A stretch of 64,000 nt of DNA from Streptomyces sp. ML-6 (GCF_030116705.1 NZ_JAOTIK010000005.1:27363-91362); one strand, 5' to 3'. Numbered from the stretch's first letter, positions 21,921 to 30,418 are shown. The notes: generated by a model not told the origin, from the letters alone. Numbers and translations are program-made.

Positions 21921-24685
21921 TGTACCGCAACGACGACACGGCGCTGACGGTCATGGACTGGTTCTGTGGCGCGGGCGGCTCCTCCCAGGGCGCCCATGCT
22001 GTGCCCGGTGTCCGGGTGACCAGGGCCGCGAATCACTGGGCGAAGGCGATCGACTCCCACGAGGCGAACTTCCCCGAGGCCTCTCACTACCGCGGCGACA
22101 TCCGCAAGGCGCCGGTCTGGAACTGGCCCGTCACCGACATCTTCTGGGCCAGTCCGGAATGCTTCCCGGCTGGCACGACGATCCTCACCCAGCGGGGTCT
22201 CGTACCCATCGAGGACGTCGTGGTCGGCGACGAGGTGTTCACCCACGAGCGCCGCTGGCGGCCCGTCACCGACACCATGAGCAAGCTCGCTGACACCGTC
22301 CGCGTTACAGGCGTCGGCTACGCCGGCGGCATTGAGACCACGCCGGAGCACCCGTTCTACACGCGGACCCGAACCAAGGTCTGGAAGGGCAAGGGGCGCG
22401 GGTACCGCCACGAGCTGGCCGGCGCCCCGGAGTGGACCGAGGCCAAGAACCTGGGCGGCCGCCTGTGGGCGACGCCGATCGACTTCGGCCAGGCGCTGCC
22501 CGTGCCCGAGATCAATGGGCGAGGCGGCGTCGACCTGACTCCTGAGTTGTGGTGGCTGGTCGGCCGATGGCTCGGTGACGGCTCTCTGCGCATGCAGGAG
22601 AAGCCTCAAGGCGAGAAGAGCCGGTACGAGGTGGTTATGTCCTGCGGCCACCACGAGGCGGACGGCCTTGCGGTGAACCTCGCGCGAGTTGCCGGACTTC
22701 GGTGGGCTCGACGCGACATCCGGACCGCCACCAACTTCACGACGGGGCACCGTGGCCTGGTCGAGTGGCTGGCAAAACACTTTGGCCAGCACGCAGTAGG
22801 CAAAACGATCCCCGCGTGGGCCCTGACCATGCCCGAGTCCGCGCGTCAGGCACTGCTCGATGGCTACGTGTCTGCCGATGGCTGCACGAACGGCGCCTGC
22901 CAGCGGATGACCACGATCTCCAAGCGGCTGGCCATAGGTCTGCGGATGCTTGCCAACTCCCTCGGTCGCGTCGCGAACCTCTCCGGTCCGTACACCCGCA
23001 AGGGTGAGCGAATGATCGAGGGACGCCGCATCACCGAGCGTCCGTTCTGGTCCCTGAACTGGATCACTGAAGGCCCGAAGCACGCCTTCCATCACGATGC
23101 TGATGGGTACCGGTGGGCGCCGGTCAAGTCGGTGGAAGTCACCGGCCGCCAGGTCGAGGTCTTCAATCTCAGCGTGGCCGAGGACGAGTCCTACGTCGCC
23201 GACGGCATCACGGTGCACAACTGCACGAACTGGTCCGTGGCCAAGGGGAAGCGCCGCAACTTCGACATGGCGATGCAGGGCAGCCTCCTCGACCTCCTCG
23301 CGGACCAGGCTGAGGAGGAGCCGGCCGATCTGGAGGAGGAATCCCGGGCACTCATGGAAGAGGTGCCGCTGTACCTGCGGGGCGTCATCGAGCGTGGTGG
23401 CCTGGTGAAGGCGGGGGTCGTGGAGAACGTCACCGACGTACGGGCCTGGGACCAGTGGGACCGGTGGATCGGCGAGCTCCACAAGATGGGGTACCGCACC
23501 CGGATCATCGCCCTGAACTCGATGCACGCGAACCCGCGGTCGGTGCATGCTGCCCCGCAGTCCCGTGACCGCCTGTATGTGGGGTACTGGCACGAGTCGC
23601 TGGGCCGGACCCCGGACTGGGACAAGTGGCTGCGCCCGCGCGCCTGGTGCTCCGGGTGTGACACGTGGGTACAGGCCATGCAGGTCTTCAAGACCCCGGG
23701 CCGGGACATGGGCCGCTACCGCACGCAGTACGTGTACCGGTGCCCCTCGACCAGCTGCCGGAACCAGATCGTCGAGCCCGAGGCGCTACCGGCCGCCGCA
23801 GCAATCGACTGGTCGATCCCCGGACAGCGCATCGGCGACCGGTCCAAGCCACTCGCCGACAAGACGATCGCCCGCATCCAGGCCGGGCTGAAGAAGTTTG
23901 CCCAGCCCGTCCCGATGATGGTCCCGGCCGGCGGCACTTGGCGGGACTCGGCAGTCAACGTTGGCGAGCCCATGGCCACCCGCACGACGCGCGAGAACGA
24001 CGGCCTCATGGTTCCGCCGCTCCTTGTCCCGGTCGAGGGCCGTGATGGCAAGGAAGCCCGGTCCGCGCAGGACCCGCTGCGGACGATGACCACGCGGAAC
24101 GAGACCGGTCTGGCGTGGTTGCCGTTCATCGCCGAGCTCCGCGGCGGCGGATCCGTCGCTCGGTCCGTCACCGACGCCCTGGCCACCGTCACTGCGTCCG
24201 GCAACCACCACGGGCTCGTTACCCCGGACATCGGCGCCATGGTCATGCGGAACAACGGCAGCAAGGGCGACGGCGGCGAGCACTGCACCGCCGCAGCCGA
24301 GCCCATGCGGACTCTGACCACGGCCGGACACCAGTCGCTCGTCACCTGGCAGGACATCCTCGTCCCCTACTACAGCAACGGCACCGCGCGAACCGTGGCC
24401 GAGCCGATCGGCGCCCTGTCCACCCGCGACCGGTACGCCCTCGTGCGGGGCGACGTCGACATCAACGACGTCCGGTTCCGAATGCTGGAGCCGCACGAGA
24501 TCGGCAGGGCCATGTCCTTCGCGGACGACTACATCGTTCTCGGATCCAAGCGTGACAAGGTCCGCCAATACGGCAATGCCGTCACCCCGAACGCCGCCGA
24601 GGTCATCCTCTGCGCACTCGTCGAAGCCATCACCGGCGAGGAACTCGAACGGTACGCGCAGCAGGACCTTGCCGCTGCAGCCTGA
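21920..24685 (+). CDS. C5 cytosine DNA methyltransferase interrupted by an intein
   Basis: A 921-residue precursor. The N-extein (1-80) has motif I DWFCGAGGSSQG. Motif IV reads SPE at residue 80, then an intein (81-434), then the catalytic Cys in CTNWS. After splicing the enzyme is about 567 residues, with motif VI ENVTD, motif VIII PQSRDRLYV, a long variable target-recognition region and motif X (YGNAVTPN). It should methylate cytosine in phage or host DNA, probably to evade restriction. Catalysis requires splicing, because the catalytic cysteine is also the first C-extein residue. It is translationally coupled to the upstream ATPase. Confidence 0.92.
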   Translation: MYRNDDTALTVMDWFCGAGGSSQGAHAVPGVRVTRAANHWAKAIDSHEANFPEASHYRGDIRKAPVWNWPVTDIFWASPECFPAGTTILTQRGLVPIEDVVVGDEVFTHERRWRPVTDTMSKLADTVRVTGVGYAGGIETTPEHPFYTRTRTKVWKGKGRGYRHELAGAPEWTEAKNLGGRLWATPIDFGQALPVPEINGRGGVDLTPELWWLVGRWLGDGSLRMQEKPQGEKSRYEVVMSCGHHEADGLAVNLARVAGLRWARRDIRTATNFTTGHRGLVEWLAKHFGQHAVGKTIPAWALTMPESARQALLDGYVSADGCTNGACQRMTTISKRLAIGLRMLANSLGRVANLSGPYTRKGERMIEGRRITERPFWSLNWITEGPKHAFHHDADGYRWAPVKSVEVTGRQVEVFNLSVAEDESYVADGITVHNCTNWSVAKGKRRNFDMAMQGSLLDLLADQAEEEPADLEEESRALMEEVPLYLRGVIERGGLVKAGVVENVTDVRAWDQWDRWIGELHKMGYRTRIIALNSMHANPRSVHAAPQSRDRLYVGYWHESLGRTPDWDKWLRPRAWCSGCDTWVQAMQVFKTPGRDMGRYRTQYVYRCPSTSCRNQIVEPEALPAAAAIDWSIPGQRIGDRSKPLADKTIARIQAGLKKFAQPVPMMVPAGGTWRDSAVNVGEPMATRTTRENDGLMVPPLLVPVEGRDGKEARSAQDPLRTMTTRNETGLAWLPFIAELRGGGSVARSVTDALATVTASGNHHGLVTPDIGAMVMRNNGSKGDGGEHCTAAAEPMRTLTTAGHQSLVTWQDILVPYYSNGTARTVAEPIGALSTRDRYALVRGDVDINDVRFRMLEPHEIGRAMSFADDYIVLGSKRDKVRQYGNAVTPNAAEVILCALVEAITGEELERYAQQDLAAAA
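22160..23221 (+). other. Intein (354 aa) with LAGLIDADG homing endonuclease domain
   Basis: The splice blocks are clear. Block A begins CFPAGTTILTQRGLVPIED; block B is TTPEHPFYTR; the homing-endonuclease motifs are LVGRWLGDGSL and LLDGYVSADGC. Block F is VFNLSVAEDESYVADG, and block G is ITVHN followed by the +1 Cys. Both endonuclease motifs keep their acidic residue, so the element may still be mobile. Insertion is exactly before the catalytic Cys codon of the methyltransferase. Confidence 0.93.
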
Positions 24686-24713
24686 CCATGCACCCCACAG
24701 GGAGGTGAGCACC

Positions 24714-24987
24714 GTGACCCTGACCATCGCCGCGGTGCTCGCCACCGTGGCCCTGGCCGTCGGCCTCTACTGCTGGCACCAGGTCCGTTCCGTGCGGCGC
24801 GCTCACCAGGGAGCGCGCCGCACGGCGTTTGACCGAAGCCGCCCAGCACCGGGACCTGGACGTCTTCCGCCGCCGTATCAACGCCGCGATTGCCGAGCAG
24901 CAGGTCCTGGAAGCCGCCGGCCGCATCGTCGACGACGAGCTGGCGCGCACCACCCGTACTGACCCGCAGGAGGGGGAACCGTCATGA
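24714..24987 (+). pseudogene. Small membrane-anchored helical protein, apparent +1 frameshift
   Basis: Starting at a GTG after GGAGGTGAGC, the first frame encodes a transmembrane segment (LTIAAVLATVALAVGLYCWHQV). Near 24800 the coding bias and a sensible helical sequence (LTEAAQHRDLDVFRRRINAAIAEQQVLEAAGRIVDDEL) continue in the +1 frame to a TGA at 24985-24987, which overlaps the WhiB start. Removing one base around 24800 gives a continuous protein of about 90 residues. The cause may be a sequencing error, a real mutation or programmed shifting. Confidence 0.5.
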
Positions 24988-25862
24988 CGACGCCGCTGAT
25001 TGCCCAGCAGGAGCTCACCGACCACCCGCACTACCGGTACCGCGGCTGCGCCCCCGACCCCGACAACCCCAGGATGGCTGCGGGGGATCCGGATGTGTCC
25101 GTGGACGCGTGGGCCCCGTACACGGGGGACGGTGCGGAGCCCCAGCGTGACCGGATCGGCCGGGAGAAGGCCGCGGTCAGGGTCTGCGGGTACTGCCCCG
25201 TGCAGGCGCTGTGCCGCACCTACGCGAACACGGAGGTTGTGGAGGCGGGTTCGGGCGGGGGTCCGGATGTGGTGCGCCTCGCGGAGCCGGAGGGGGTGTG
25301 GGGCGGGCAGATCGCCCTGGAGCGCCACCGTGCCCTGATCGCCCGCCGCGCAGGTACGGCCGTGGTGTCGGAGCAGGCCCTGGCCGAGGCCCGGTCTCCG
25401 CAGAAGCTCGCGGTGCTGCAGGCGCTGGCCGTGGAGCTGTACGAGACCCGGGTCGCGCACCGGGCGGGCATGGACGTCCGCCGCACGAACTGGCACCGCT
25501 CAGCCCTGTGTTCCCTGCTGGGCCTGAACAAGGAGACCGCCACCAGGGACGACCTCCTGGCCGCAGCCGTCCACCACGGGCTACTTCCCGGCACGCACCG
25601 GATCGTGTGGGACGGGCTGTGGCCGATTGCGGCCGCCCCGAACACCGACGGCAGCAGGCAGCGGCGCATCGCGCCCGGCTTCCCGCTCGACCTCCTCACC
25701 CCGCGGCCCCGCCAACGCCGTACACCAACACCCTCCGTCCAGGTGCCTGCCGGCCGCGGCCCGGCCGCCCGCCCCGGCGATCGGTGCCTGCCGCACTTCA
25801 CCCCCGCGCCGGCCGCCCCTGCCCTGCCTCTCCCCGCCACCGTTCTGGAGCCCGCAGCATGA
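24984..25862 (+). CDS. WhiB-like iron-sulfur regulator
   Basis: A 292-residue WhiB-family protein. Four cysteines in the expected order (GCAPDPDN near residue 22, then VRVCGYCPVQALC) would hold a 4Fe-4S cluster, and PEGVWGG is the family turn motif. The C-terminal 180 residues are unusual and Pro-rich, with a DRCLPHF segment; classical WhiB proteins are about 100 residues. Phage WhiB proteins can interfere with host sigma-factor regulators. Its ATG overlaps the previous stop. Confidence 0.85.
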   Translation: MTTPLIAQQELTDHPHYRYRGCAPDPDNPRMAAGDPDVSVDAWAPYTGDGAEPQRDRIGREKAAVRVCGYCPVQALCRTYANTEVVEAGSGGGPDVVRLAEPEGVWGGQIALERHRALIARRAGTAVVSEQALAEARSPQKLAVLQALAVELYETRVAHRAGMDVRRTNWHRSALCSLLGLNKETATRDDLLAAAVHHGLLPGTHRIVWDGLWPIAAAPNTDGSRQRRIAPGFPLDLLTPRPRQRRTPTPSVQVPAGRGPAARPGDRCLPHFTPAPAAPALPLPATVLEPAA

Positions 25863-26275
25863 CCACCACACCCGGCACCACCCCGATGCCGACCACCACC
25901 CACACCGACCAGGTCCTCGCCGACCGCTGCCAGTCGTCCGGGGACTACCTCGCCGGGATCCTCGCCGCCGCCATGCTCGACACCGCAGGCACCCCGACCA
26001 AGCTCCCCGAGCTCCTCTTCCCCGGCGTCGACCCGACGGTGGTGCGGCAGATATGGGAGGCAGCCCTGCCGGTCGGCTACCGGGCCGGGCACCTGGCCGC
26101 ACAGCCGTCCTGGACCCCGGAGGCCCTGGACCGGCTCCGGGCCGCCCTCGCCGACGCCGGGTACACGGCCATGGCCGGCAAGGCCGCCCGGTCCGCCAGC
26201 ATCCACCCGCCCCGGCACCCCGCCGACCACGAACCCCTCAACCTCGTCGGCGTGCGGGACGGGGGCCACCCGTGA
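25859..26275 (+). CDS. Hypothetical protein
   Basis: A 138-residue protein in the same operon, with an ATGA overlap to the WhiB stop. The N-terminus is Thr/Pro-rich. The centre (DYLAGILAAAMLDTAGTPTKLPELLFPGVDPTVVRQIWEAALPVGYRAGHLA) and a C-terminal helical part (DRLRAALADAGYTAMAG) look folded. No family was recognised. It overlaps the next GTG. Confidence 0.68.
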   Translation: MTTTPGTTPMPTTTHTDQVLADRCQSSGDYLAGILAAAMLDTAGTPTKLPELLFPGVDPTVVRQIWEAALPVGYRAGHLAAQPSWTPEALDRLRAALADAGYTAMAGKAARSASIHPPRHPADHEPLNLVGVRDGGHP

Positions 26276-26688
26276 CGTACACCGCCACCAACCGGAACCT
26301 GTTCGACGCGCCGAAGCGGCAGCAGTACCTCGACGCCGTCACCGCCGGCATGACCCTGGCCGACGCGGCCGCCACCGCGGGCATCCACCCAAACGTCCCG
26401 CCCCGCCACGCCCGCACCGACCCCGACTTCGGCCGCGCCCTCACGGACGCGAAAGCAGCGGGGAAGAAGGCGCGGCGGGAGAACGTCCCGCACGGCGAGT
26501 ACCGGTACAACTGCCTGCAATGCCGGTGTGACGTGTGCTGCACCGCAGCGACGAAAGGACGCGCCGGACGCCGCGCCGCCGCACCGCCCGGCCCGGCCGT
26601 GGAGGAGCCCGAGGCGCAGGGCCAGGTTCATGAGATCCGGGCCGAGCCCAAGTCCTTCTCTTCCTTTTTGCTGGCCAGGGCCTCTTGA
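26272..26688 (+). CDS. HTH-like protein with cysteine cluster
   Basis: A 138-residue protein starting at an overlapping GTG. Residues 15-60 (QQYLDAVTAGMTLADAAATAGIHPNVPPRHARTDPDFGRAL) resemble the HTH of phage terminase-small or transposase-like DNA-binding proteins. NCLQCRCDVCC near 85 suggests zinc binding. It is the last gene before the right inverted repeat, which begins 26 bases after its stop. Confidence 0.65.
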   Translation: MTYTATNRNLFDAPKRQQYLDAVTAGMTLADAAATAGIHPNVPPRHARTDPDFGRALTDAKAAGKKARRENVPHGEYRYNCLQCRCDVCCTAATKGRAGRRAAAPPGPAVEEPEAQGQVHEIRAEPKSFSSFLLARAS

Positions 26689-26713
26689 AGGGGTACCGGG
26701 CCTCCGCGCTGGC

Positions 26714-26747
26714 TCACGTTACTTGGTGTGAATTTTTATAGGACAGA
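26714..26747 (-). repeat. Right copy of 34-bp perfect inverted repeat
   Basis: The exact reverse complement of 12188-12221. It sits in the gap between the last gene of the recombinase block and the replication region. In each case the repeat directly follows a rightward gene, which weakens a simple terminator explanation because the orientation is opposite. Confidence 0.95.
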
Positions 26748-26921
26748 GATCGTCGGCCGTACAGCCGTGCGATGAGCTGCCTATCTGATGACTAGTCCGA
26801 TCAACGACACGATTAACGAGGGGTGAGACAAGTGGAGCGTGGAACCGGTAGGCTCAGCCTGGCGCCAGACGACCACTCAGAAACGAGTACGGTCGGACGG
26901 GGCCACCAAGACAACAGGAAA

Positions 26922-26965
26922 GCCCCCGCAGTACCCCAGATGCGGCAAACATCTGGTGCGGGGGC
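26922..26965 (+). promoter_or_regulatory. Two-tier hairpin upstream of replication genes
   Basis: The outer stem GCCCCCGCA/TGCGGGGGC encloses an inner stem CCAGATG/CATCTGG with loop CGGCAAA and a 5-base bulge. It lies in a leader of about 250 bases with no convincing gene. Possible roles are transcription attenuation or antisense-RNA control of replication; no antisense promoter was identified. Confidence 0.6.
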
Positions 26966-27005
26966 CGACCGACACCACACTCCGCTAGAAGAAGGTGCCA
27001 GTTCT

Positions 27006-27122
27006 ATGGCGAAGCCTACCCGGACTTCCGGGCTGTCAGACAGTGGGACCTCGCACTCCGGCGTGAACATCACACCGCCGACGCATGCAGGCCCTGTCAC
27101 CGCTACCCCCGCCGTCGCATGA
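27006..27122 (+). CDS. Small Thr/Ser-rich leader-like peptide
   Basis: A 38-residue product (starting AKPTRTSGLSDSGTSHSG after the initiator) with AGAAGGTG upstream. It overlaps the next gene by ATGA, so it may mainly couple translation. A longer frame from 26823 exists but runs through the hairpin and has poor bias. The function is unknown. Confidence 0.5.
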   Translation: MAKPTRTSGLSDSGTSHSGVNITPPTHAGPVTATPAVA

Positions 27123-27595
27123 CCGGCCAGGGCGAGAACCCCTACGGGGACGTACTCGCCGCCGCGCCGCCCGTTCTCGCCGAGGTCGCAATCCGCCAAG
27201 TCCACGGACTTCTCGAAGCCGGAGCCGACACGGCTGACGTGCGCGAGGTAGTCGCCACGTCGGTTGCCCTGCTGAACATGCATCAGCGGAACCGGCCGGG
27301 GCGGAAGCGCGCATGGCTGGCGAAGGTCACCAGCTTCGCGTTTCCTCGCACTTTCGCAACGGCGTGGGGCGACGCCGGAGAGCACTACGTGTGTTTCACC
27401 GGCTCGATCACGAAGGGCGGCAAGCAGGCCGTCGGCCGCGAGATTGAGTTGCAGCTGCCTGTCGAGGACGCCGAACGGCTCGGACAGCAGATGCTCCGCG
27501 TGGTCCAGTTCCAGCGTGGCCAGACCGCTCAGACTTCCCGCGCCGGCCAGGCGCAGGGGCAGACCTCACCCAGTAAGGGAGATCAGGTGACGTAG
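27119..27595 (+). CDS. Hypothetical protein upstream of the replication initiator
   Basis: A 158-residue protein. The N-terminus is helical (LAAAPPVLAEVAIRQVHGLLEAGADTADVREVVATSVALL), the middle is basic and beta-like (FPRTFATAWGDAGEHYVCFTGSITKGGKQAVGREIELQLP), and the C-terminus is Gln-rich. It sits between the hairpin leader and the rep promoter region. The family is not recognised; a copy-control role is possible from position only. Confidence 0.65.
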   Translation: MTGQGENPYGDVLAAAPPVLAEVAIRQVHGLLEAGADTADVREVVATSVALLNMHQRNRPGRKRAWLAKVTSFAFPRTFATAWGDAGEHYVCFTGSITKGGKQAVGREIELQLPVEDAERLGQQMLRVVQFQRGQTAQTSRAGQAQGQTSPSKGDQVT

Positions 27596-27696
27596 CGACT
27601 TCCTAGGCGGGAGGCCTCGGGCCCCTTGGCGGGGGCACTTCCTCTACCGCCTGGCCGCTGGTGTTGGCGCACCGTGCGCGGCCACTTCCTACGGCT

Positions 27697-27746
27697 CGGT
27701 TTGGCGACCGAGCTAAGGCCCGACTCTCAGATCCGGTTTGGCGACC
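27697..27746 (+). repeat. Direct repeats CGGTTTGGCGACCG before rep
   Basis: CGGTTTGGCGACCG occurs twice, 36 bases apart, each with CGGT/ACCG arms. ACTTCCT also recurs three times in 27598-27690. They lie within the 254-base gap between 27595 and the initiator gene, where iterons or an initiator operator would be expected. Confidence 0.55.
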
Positions 27747-27849
27747 GGGGCCGAGCAGGTCGAGCGACTAACAGGTTCTTCCGGAACCCCACGAAGACCC
27801 CACCGGGGCTTTCGCGTACCTCCACTACTCAGAAGAGGACGGGTACATA

Positions 27850-29166
27850 GTGCAGCACCGCATGCCTGCTTGTCAGCTTGAGCGCGCCCGAGCGGGCGAT
27901 TCACCCCAAAAGTCCCCTGCCGCTGGCGGCATTCCGTGCCAGGAATCTCCTCGCGACACGAACACCCCGCATGACACGTTCGAACGCATGTACGAGTACA
28001 GTGCCGGTCAGGTCGCCCTGGTCCGTGGTGCCTCCCAGGAGGTCGAGCACACCGCGTCGCGCCACAGCGGCCCGCGTCGGTGGCTTCGCTCCGTGGAATG
28101 GCTGATCGCAGCCGGCCTGCACCCGCGGGCGAACGCCACCACGCTCGTCATCGCACGGGACTTGGGGGCGCGCATGGACTACTCGACCGGACACGTCCGC
28201 TACTGCCTCGACGAGACCGTGGCCCGCACCAATGTGAGCAAGGCGTCCGTGAAGCGCCACGTCGCCTACCTCCGGGAACTCGGCGCCCTGGCCTGGGTCC
28301 AGCACGGCACGAAGGCGAACGTCCGCCGTGTTCTCGGCCTCGGCGGGTACGCCGCCACCGCGACCGTGTACGCGGCCGTGATCCCGGCTGTCTACGACCA
28401 CGCCATGGGGCATCTCATCGTTGGTGCCGGGTACGGGGCACGAATCGTCATGGACTACCGGCAGATGCCCGACCCCCGCCCTGCGGCCACCGTCACGGCC
28501 CCTGTGGACAACTCCTCTTCGGAGCCTGTGGACAACCCTGCGAAACGATCTTGTGAGCCCCCTTCCCTTACCTCAGCTAGGCAGGAGGGAAAGGTTCAGA
28601 TGGTGGGGGGTAATAAAGACACCTCGCAGGCGAGGCCGCCTAAAACCCGAATCCCCCACCAGAGCACCCAGATCAACGGCCGCCGCCGCACCCCCGCTGA
28701 CGTCAAAAACGCTGGCAAGACGACCCGCCTGGTACGTGCCCTTGTCGGCTGGACCCAGACCGCACCACTCCGGCAGCTGGAATTCGTACTGCGGCCCTGG
28801 ACCGACCAAGGGCAGGACGCCTACCAGATCACTGCCGACCTCCACGGCATGTGCACCGGGGTGCGCTGGAGGCCGAAGAACCCTGTCGCGTTCATCCGTG
28901 CCCGCATCGCTGCCGACCAGAAGCGTCAGCAGGAGATCCAGGCCAGCCAAGAAGCCGTTGCCCGCTGGGAACAGGAGAACTCCCCGATCGGCGCCTTCCA
29001 GAGCAGCATCAGCCAGTACCAGGACGTCATGGTTGGACTTCAACACGGCCTGACCAGCTACCAGCAGGCCGCCCAGGCAAACGGCTGGGATGACCTCTCC
29101 TACGGCGAGACCTCTACGGGAGACGCCGAATCCGACATGGCAGCTTTCCTCGGGAGCCTCGCATGA
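27850..29166 (+). CDS. Putative plasmid replication initiator (winged-HTH family of Streptomyces plasmids)
   Basis: A 438-residue protein of a type widespread on Streptomyces plasmids. The first 200 residues (TASRHSGPRRWLRSVEWLIAAGLH; MDYSTGHVRYCLDETVARTNVSKASVKRHVAYLRELGALAWVQ) form a winged HTH. The second half, after a linker, carries TRLVRALVGWTQTAPLRQLEFVLRPWTDQGQDAYQITADLHGMC and a coiled tail. It is followed by a DciA-like gene, which suggests origin binding followed by helicase loading. The GTG start has AGAAGAGGA upstream; a start at the internal Met of MYEYSAG is possible. Confidence 0.72.
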   Translation: MQHRMPACQLERARAGDSPQKSPAAGGIPCQESPRDTNTPHDTFERMYEYSAGQVALVRGASQEVEHTASRHSGPRRWLRSVEWLIAAGLHPRANATTLVIARDLGARMDYSTGHVRYCLDETVARTNVSKASVKRHVAYLRELGALAWVQHGTKANVRRVLGLGGYAATATVYAAVIPAVYDHAMGHLIVGAGYGARIVMDYRQMPDPRPAATVTAPVDNSSSEPVDNPAKRSCEPPSLTSARQEGKVQMVGGNKDTSQARPPKTRIPHQSTQINGRRRTPADVKNAGKTTRLVRALVGWTQTAPLRQLEFVLRPWTDQGQDAYQITADLHGMCTGVRWRPKNPVAFIRARIAADQKRQQEIQASQEAVARWEQENSPIGAFQSSISQYQDVMVGLQHGLTSYQQAAQANGWDDLSYGETSTGDAESDMAAFLGSLA

Positions 29167-29963
29167 CCGACACCACACCGTCCGGGGTCGACCTGGCCCG
29201 CGTCGCTCTCGCCGCCGCCCGAGCCGCAGCAAAGAGCGGCCCGCCACCGAAGCGCCGCATGGGCGCAGCTCCATCTCGGCGCAGCACAAACGGCCGCGAC
29301 CCCCTGCCCTTCGCCGCGGCCATCACCCAGATGATGGCCGAGCGCGGCTGGGACATGCCAGCAAAGGGCGGCACCATCCTCGACCAGTGGCCTGCCATCG
29401 CTCCCACACTCGCGGGCAAAGTCGCCGCGGTTCGGTTCGACGCGGACACGCAGACGCTGCACCTGCGCCCTGTCTCCCCGGCCTACCACACCCAACTCAC
29501 TCTCCACCAAAGCCAGATCATTCGGCAGATCAACGCAACTGTCGGCGACAGCACCGTCCGAAACCTGACGATCCTTGCCCCTGGGGCTGTTGACCTCGTG
29601 GCCCAGGAACCTGTGACCACGACCATGCCGCGCACGGCAGCCGCAGCTAAACAGCCCGAGCAGCCCCGGACCAAACATCCCGGTTACCTTGCCGCTCTGG
29701 CCGCCCACCGCGCCAGCGGCGGCGCCCACGAGACCGGCCTCGCACCCCTTATCCGCGAGGCCGCCGACCGCCAGACCCAGGCTCTTCGCCAGCGCCGCGA
29801 ACCCGAGGCGGCCTTCACGGAGATCGCTGCCCAGGAGGAAATCCTCCAGACCCGGCAGGAGCGAATGTGCCCCTCGGACAGCCTGCAGGCCAGTATCCGA
29901 GCCGCGCGAATTTACAAGCGCAGCGGCGGCCGCCCTGTCCGTCGCGCCTTCGAGGCCGCATGA
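29163..29963 (+). CDS. DciA-like (DUF721) protein
   Basis: A 266-residue protein. The central domain (residues about 50-140: AAAITQMMAERGWDMPAKGGTILDQWPAIAPTLAGKVAAVRFD, then LHLRPVSPAYHTQL and VRNLTILAPG) has the DUF721 layout with the conserved W-P. DciA proteins recruit the replicative helicase in bacteria that lack DnaC. The C-terminal part is helical and basic. It overlaps the initiator by ATGA, so both are probably made together. Confidence 0.75.
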   Translation: MTDTTPSGVDLARVALAAARAAAKSGPPPKRRMGAAPSRRSTNGRDPLPFAAAITQMMAERGWDMPAKGGTILDQWPAIAPTLAGKVAAVRFDADTQTLHLRPVSPAYHTQLTLHQSQIIRQINATVGDSTVRNLTILAPGAVDLVAQEPVTTTMPRTAAAAKQPEQPRTKHPGYLAALAAHRASGGAHETGLAPLIREAADRQTQALRQRREPEAAFTEIAAQEEILQTRQERMCPSDSLQASIRAARIYKRSGGRPVRRAFEAA

Positions 29964-29970
29964 GGCCGGC

Positions 29971-30405
29971 ATGAACCTCGCCCTCATCGGCCTCACAGGC
30001 AGCCGCAAGTGGACAGACATCTCGCTCCTCGAAGGCACGCTGTTCCTCGTATGGCATGACGCCATCGAGGTCGGTTACGACGGCATCGAGCTCATCCACG
30101 GAGACGCCCGCGACGGGGCTGATGCCATGGGAGACGCCTGGGCCGTCCGCAACGACATCCCCTGCAGACGCCTCCCCGCGGACTGGGAAGGACCCTGCGG
30201 ACCCGAGTGCCAGCCAGGTCACCGGCGCCCCAAGCGCAACGGTCGAACGTACTGCCCGCTGGCCGGCCACCGCCGCAACCAGCAGATCATCGACGAACGG
30301 CCCGTGCTTTTGGTGGCTGCTCACGTCAATGACTCCACCGGCACAGCGGACTGCATGCGCCGCGCGATGGCCGCTGAAATACCCATCCACCGCATTACTG
30401 CCTGA
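29971..30405 (+). CDS. SLOG-superfamily protein (DUF2493-like)
   Basis: A 144-residue Rossmann-like protein. Early GLTGSRKW and later ELIHGDARDGADAMGDAWAV are the paired nucleotide-binding motifs of YspA/DUF2493 SLOG proteins. SLOG domains bind nucleotide-derived ligands and occur in conflict systems as well as in phages. It lies in the replication operon, 7 bases after the DciA-like gene. The product ligand is unknown. Confidence 0.75.
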   Translation: MNLALIGLTGSRKWTDISLLEGTLFLVWHDAIEVGYDGIELIHGDARDGADAMGDAWAVRNDIPCRRLPADWEGPCGPECQPGHRRPKRNGRTYCPLAGHRRNQQIIDERPVLLVAAHVNDSTGTADCMRRAMAAEIPIHRITA

Positions 30406-30418
30406 ACGGAGCCACACC

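Noticed and set aside
12188..26747. Classical insertion sequence or DDE transposon
   Set aside because: The inverted repeat is present, but no DDE or serine transposase and no target duplication were found; the block carries phage-type genes.
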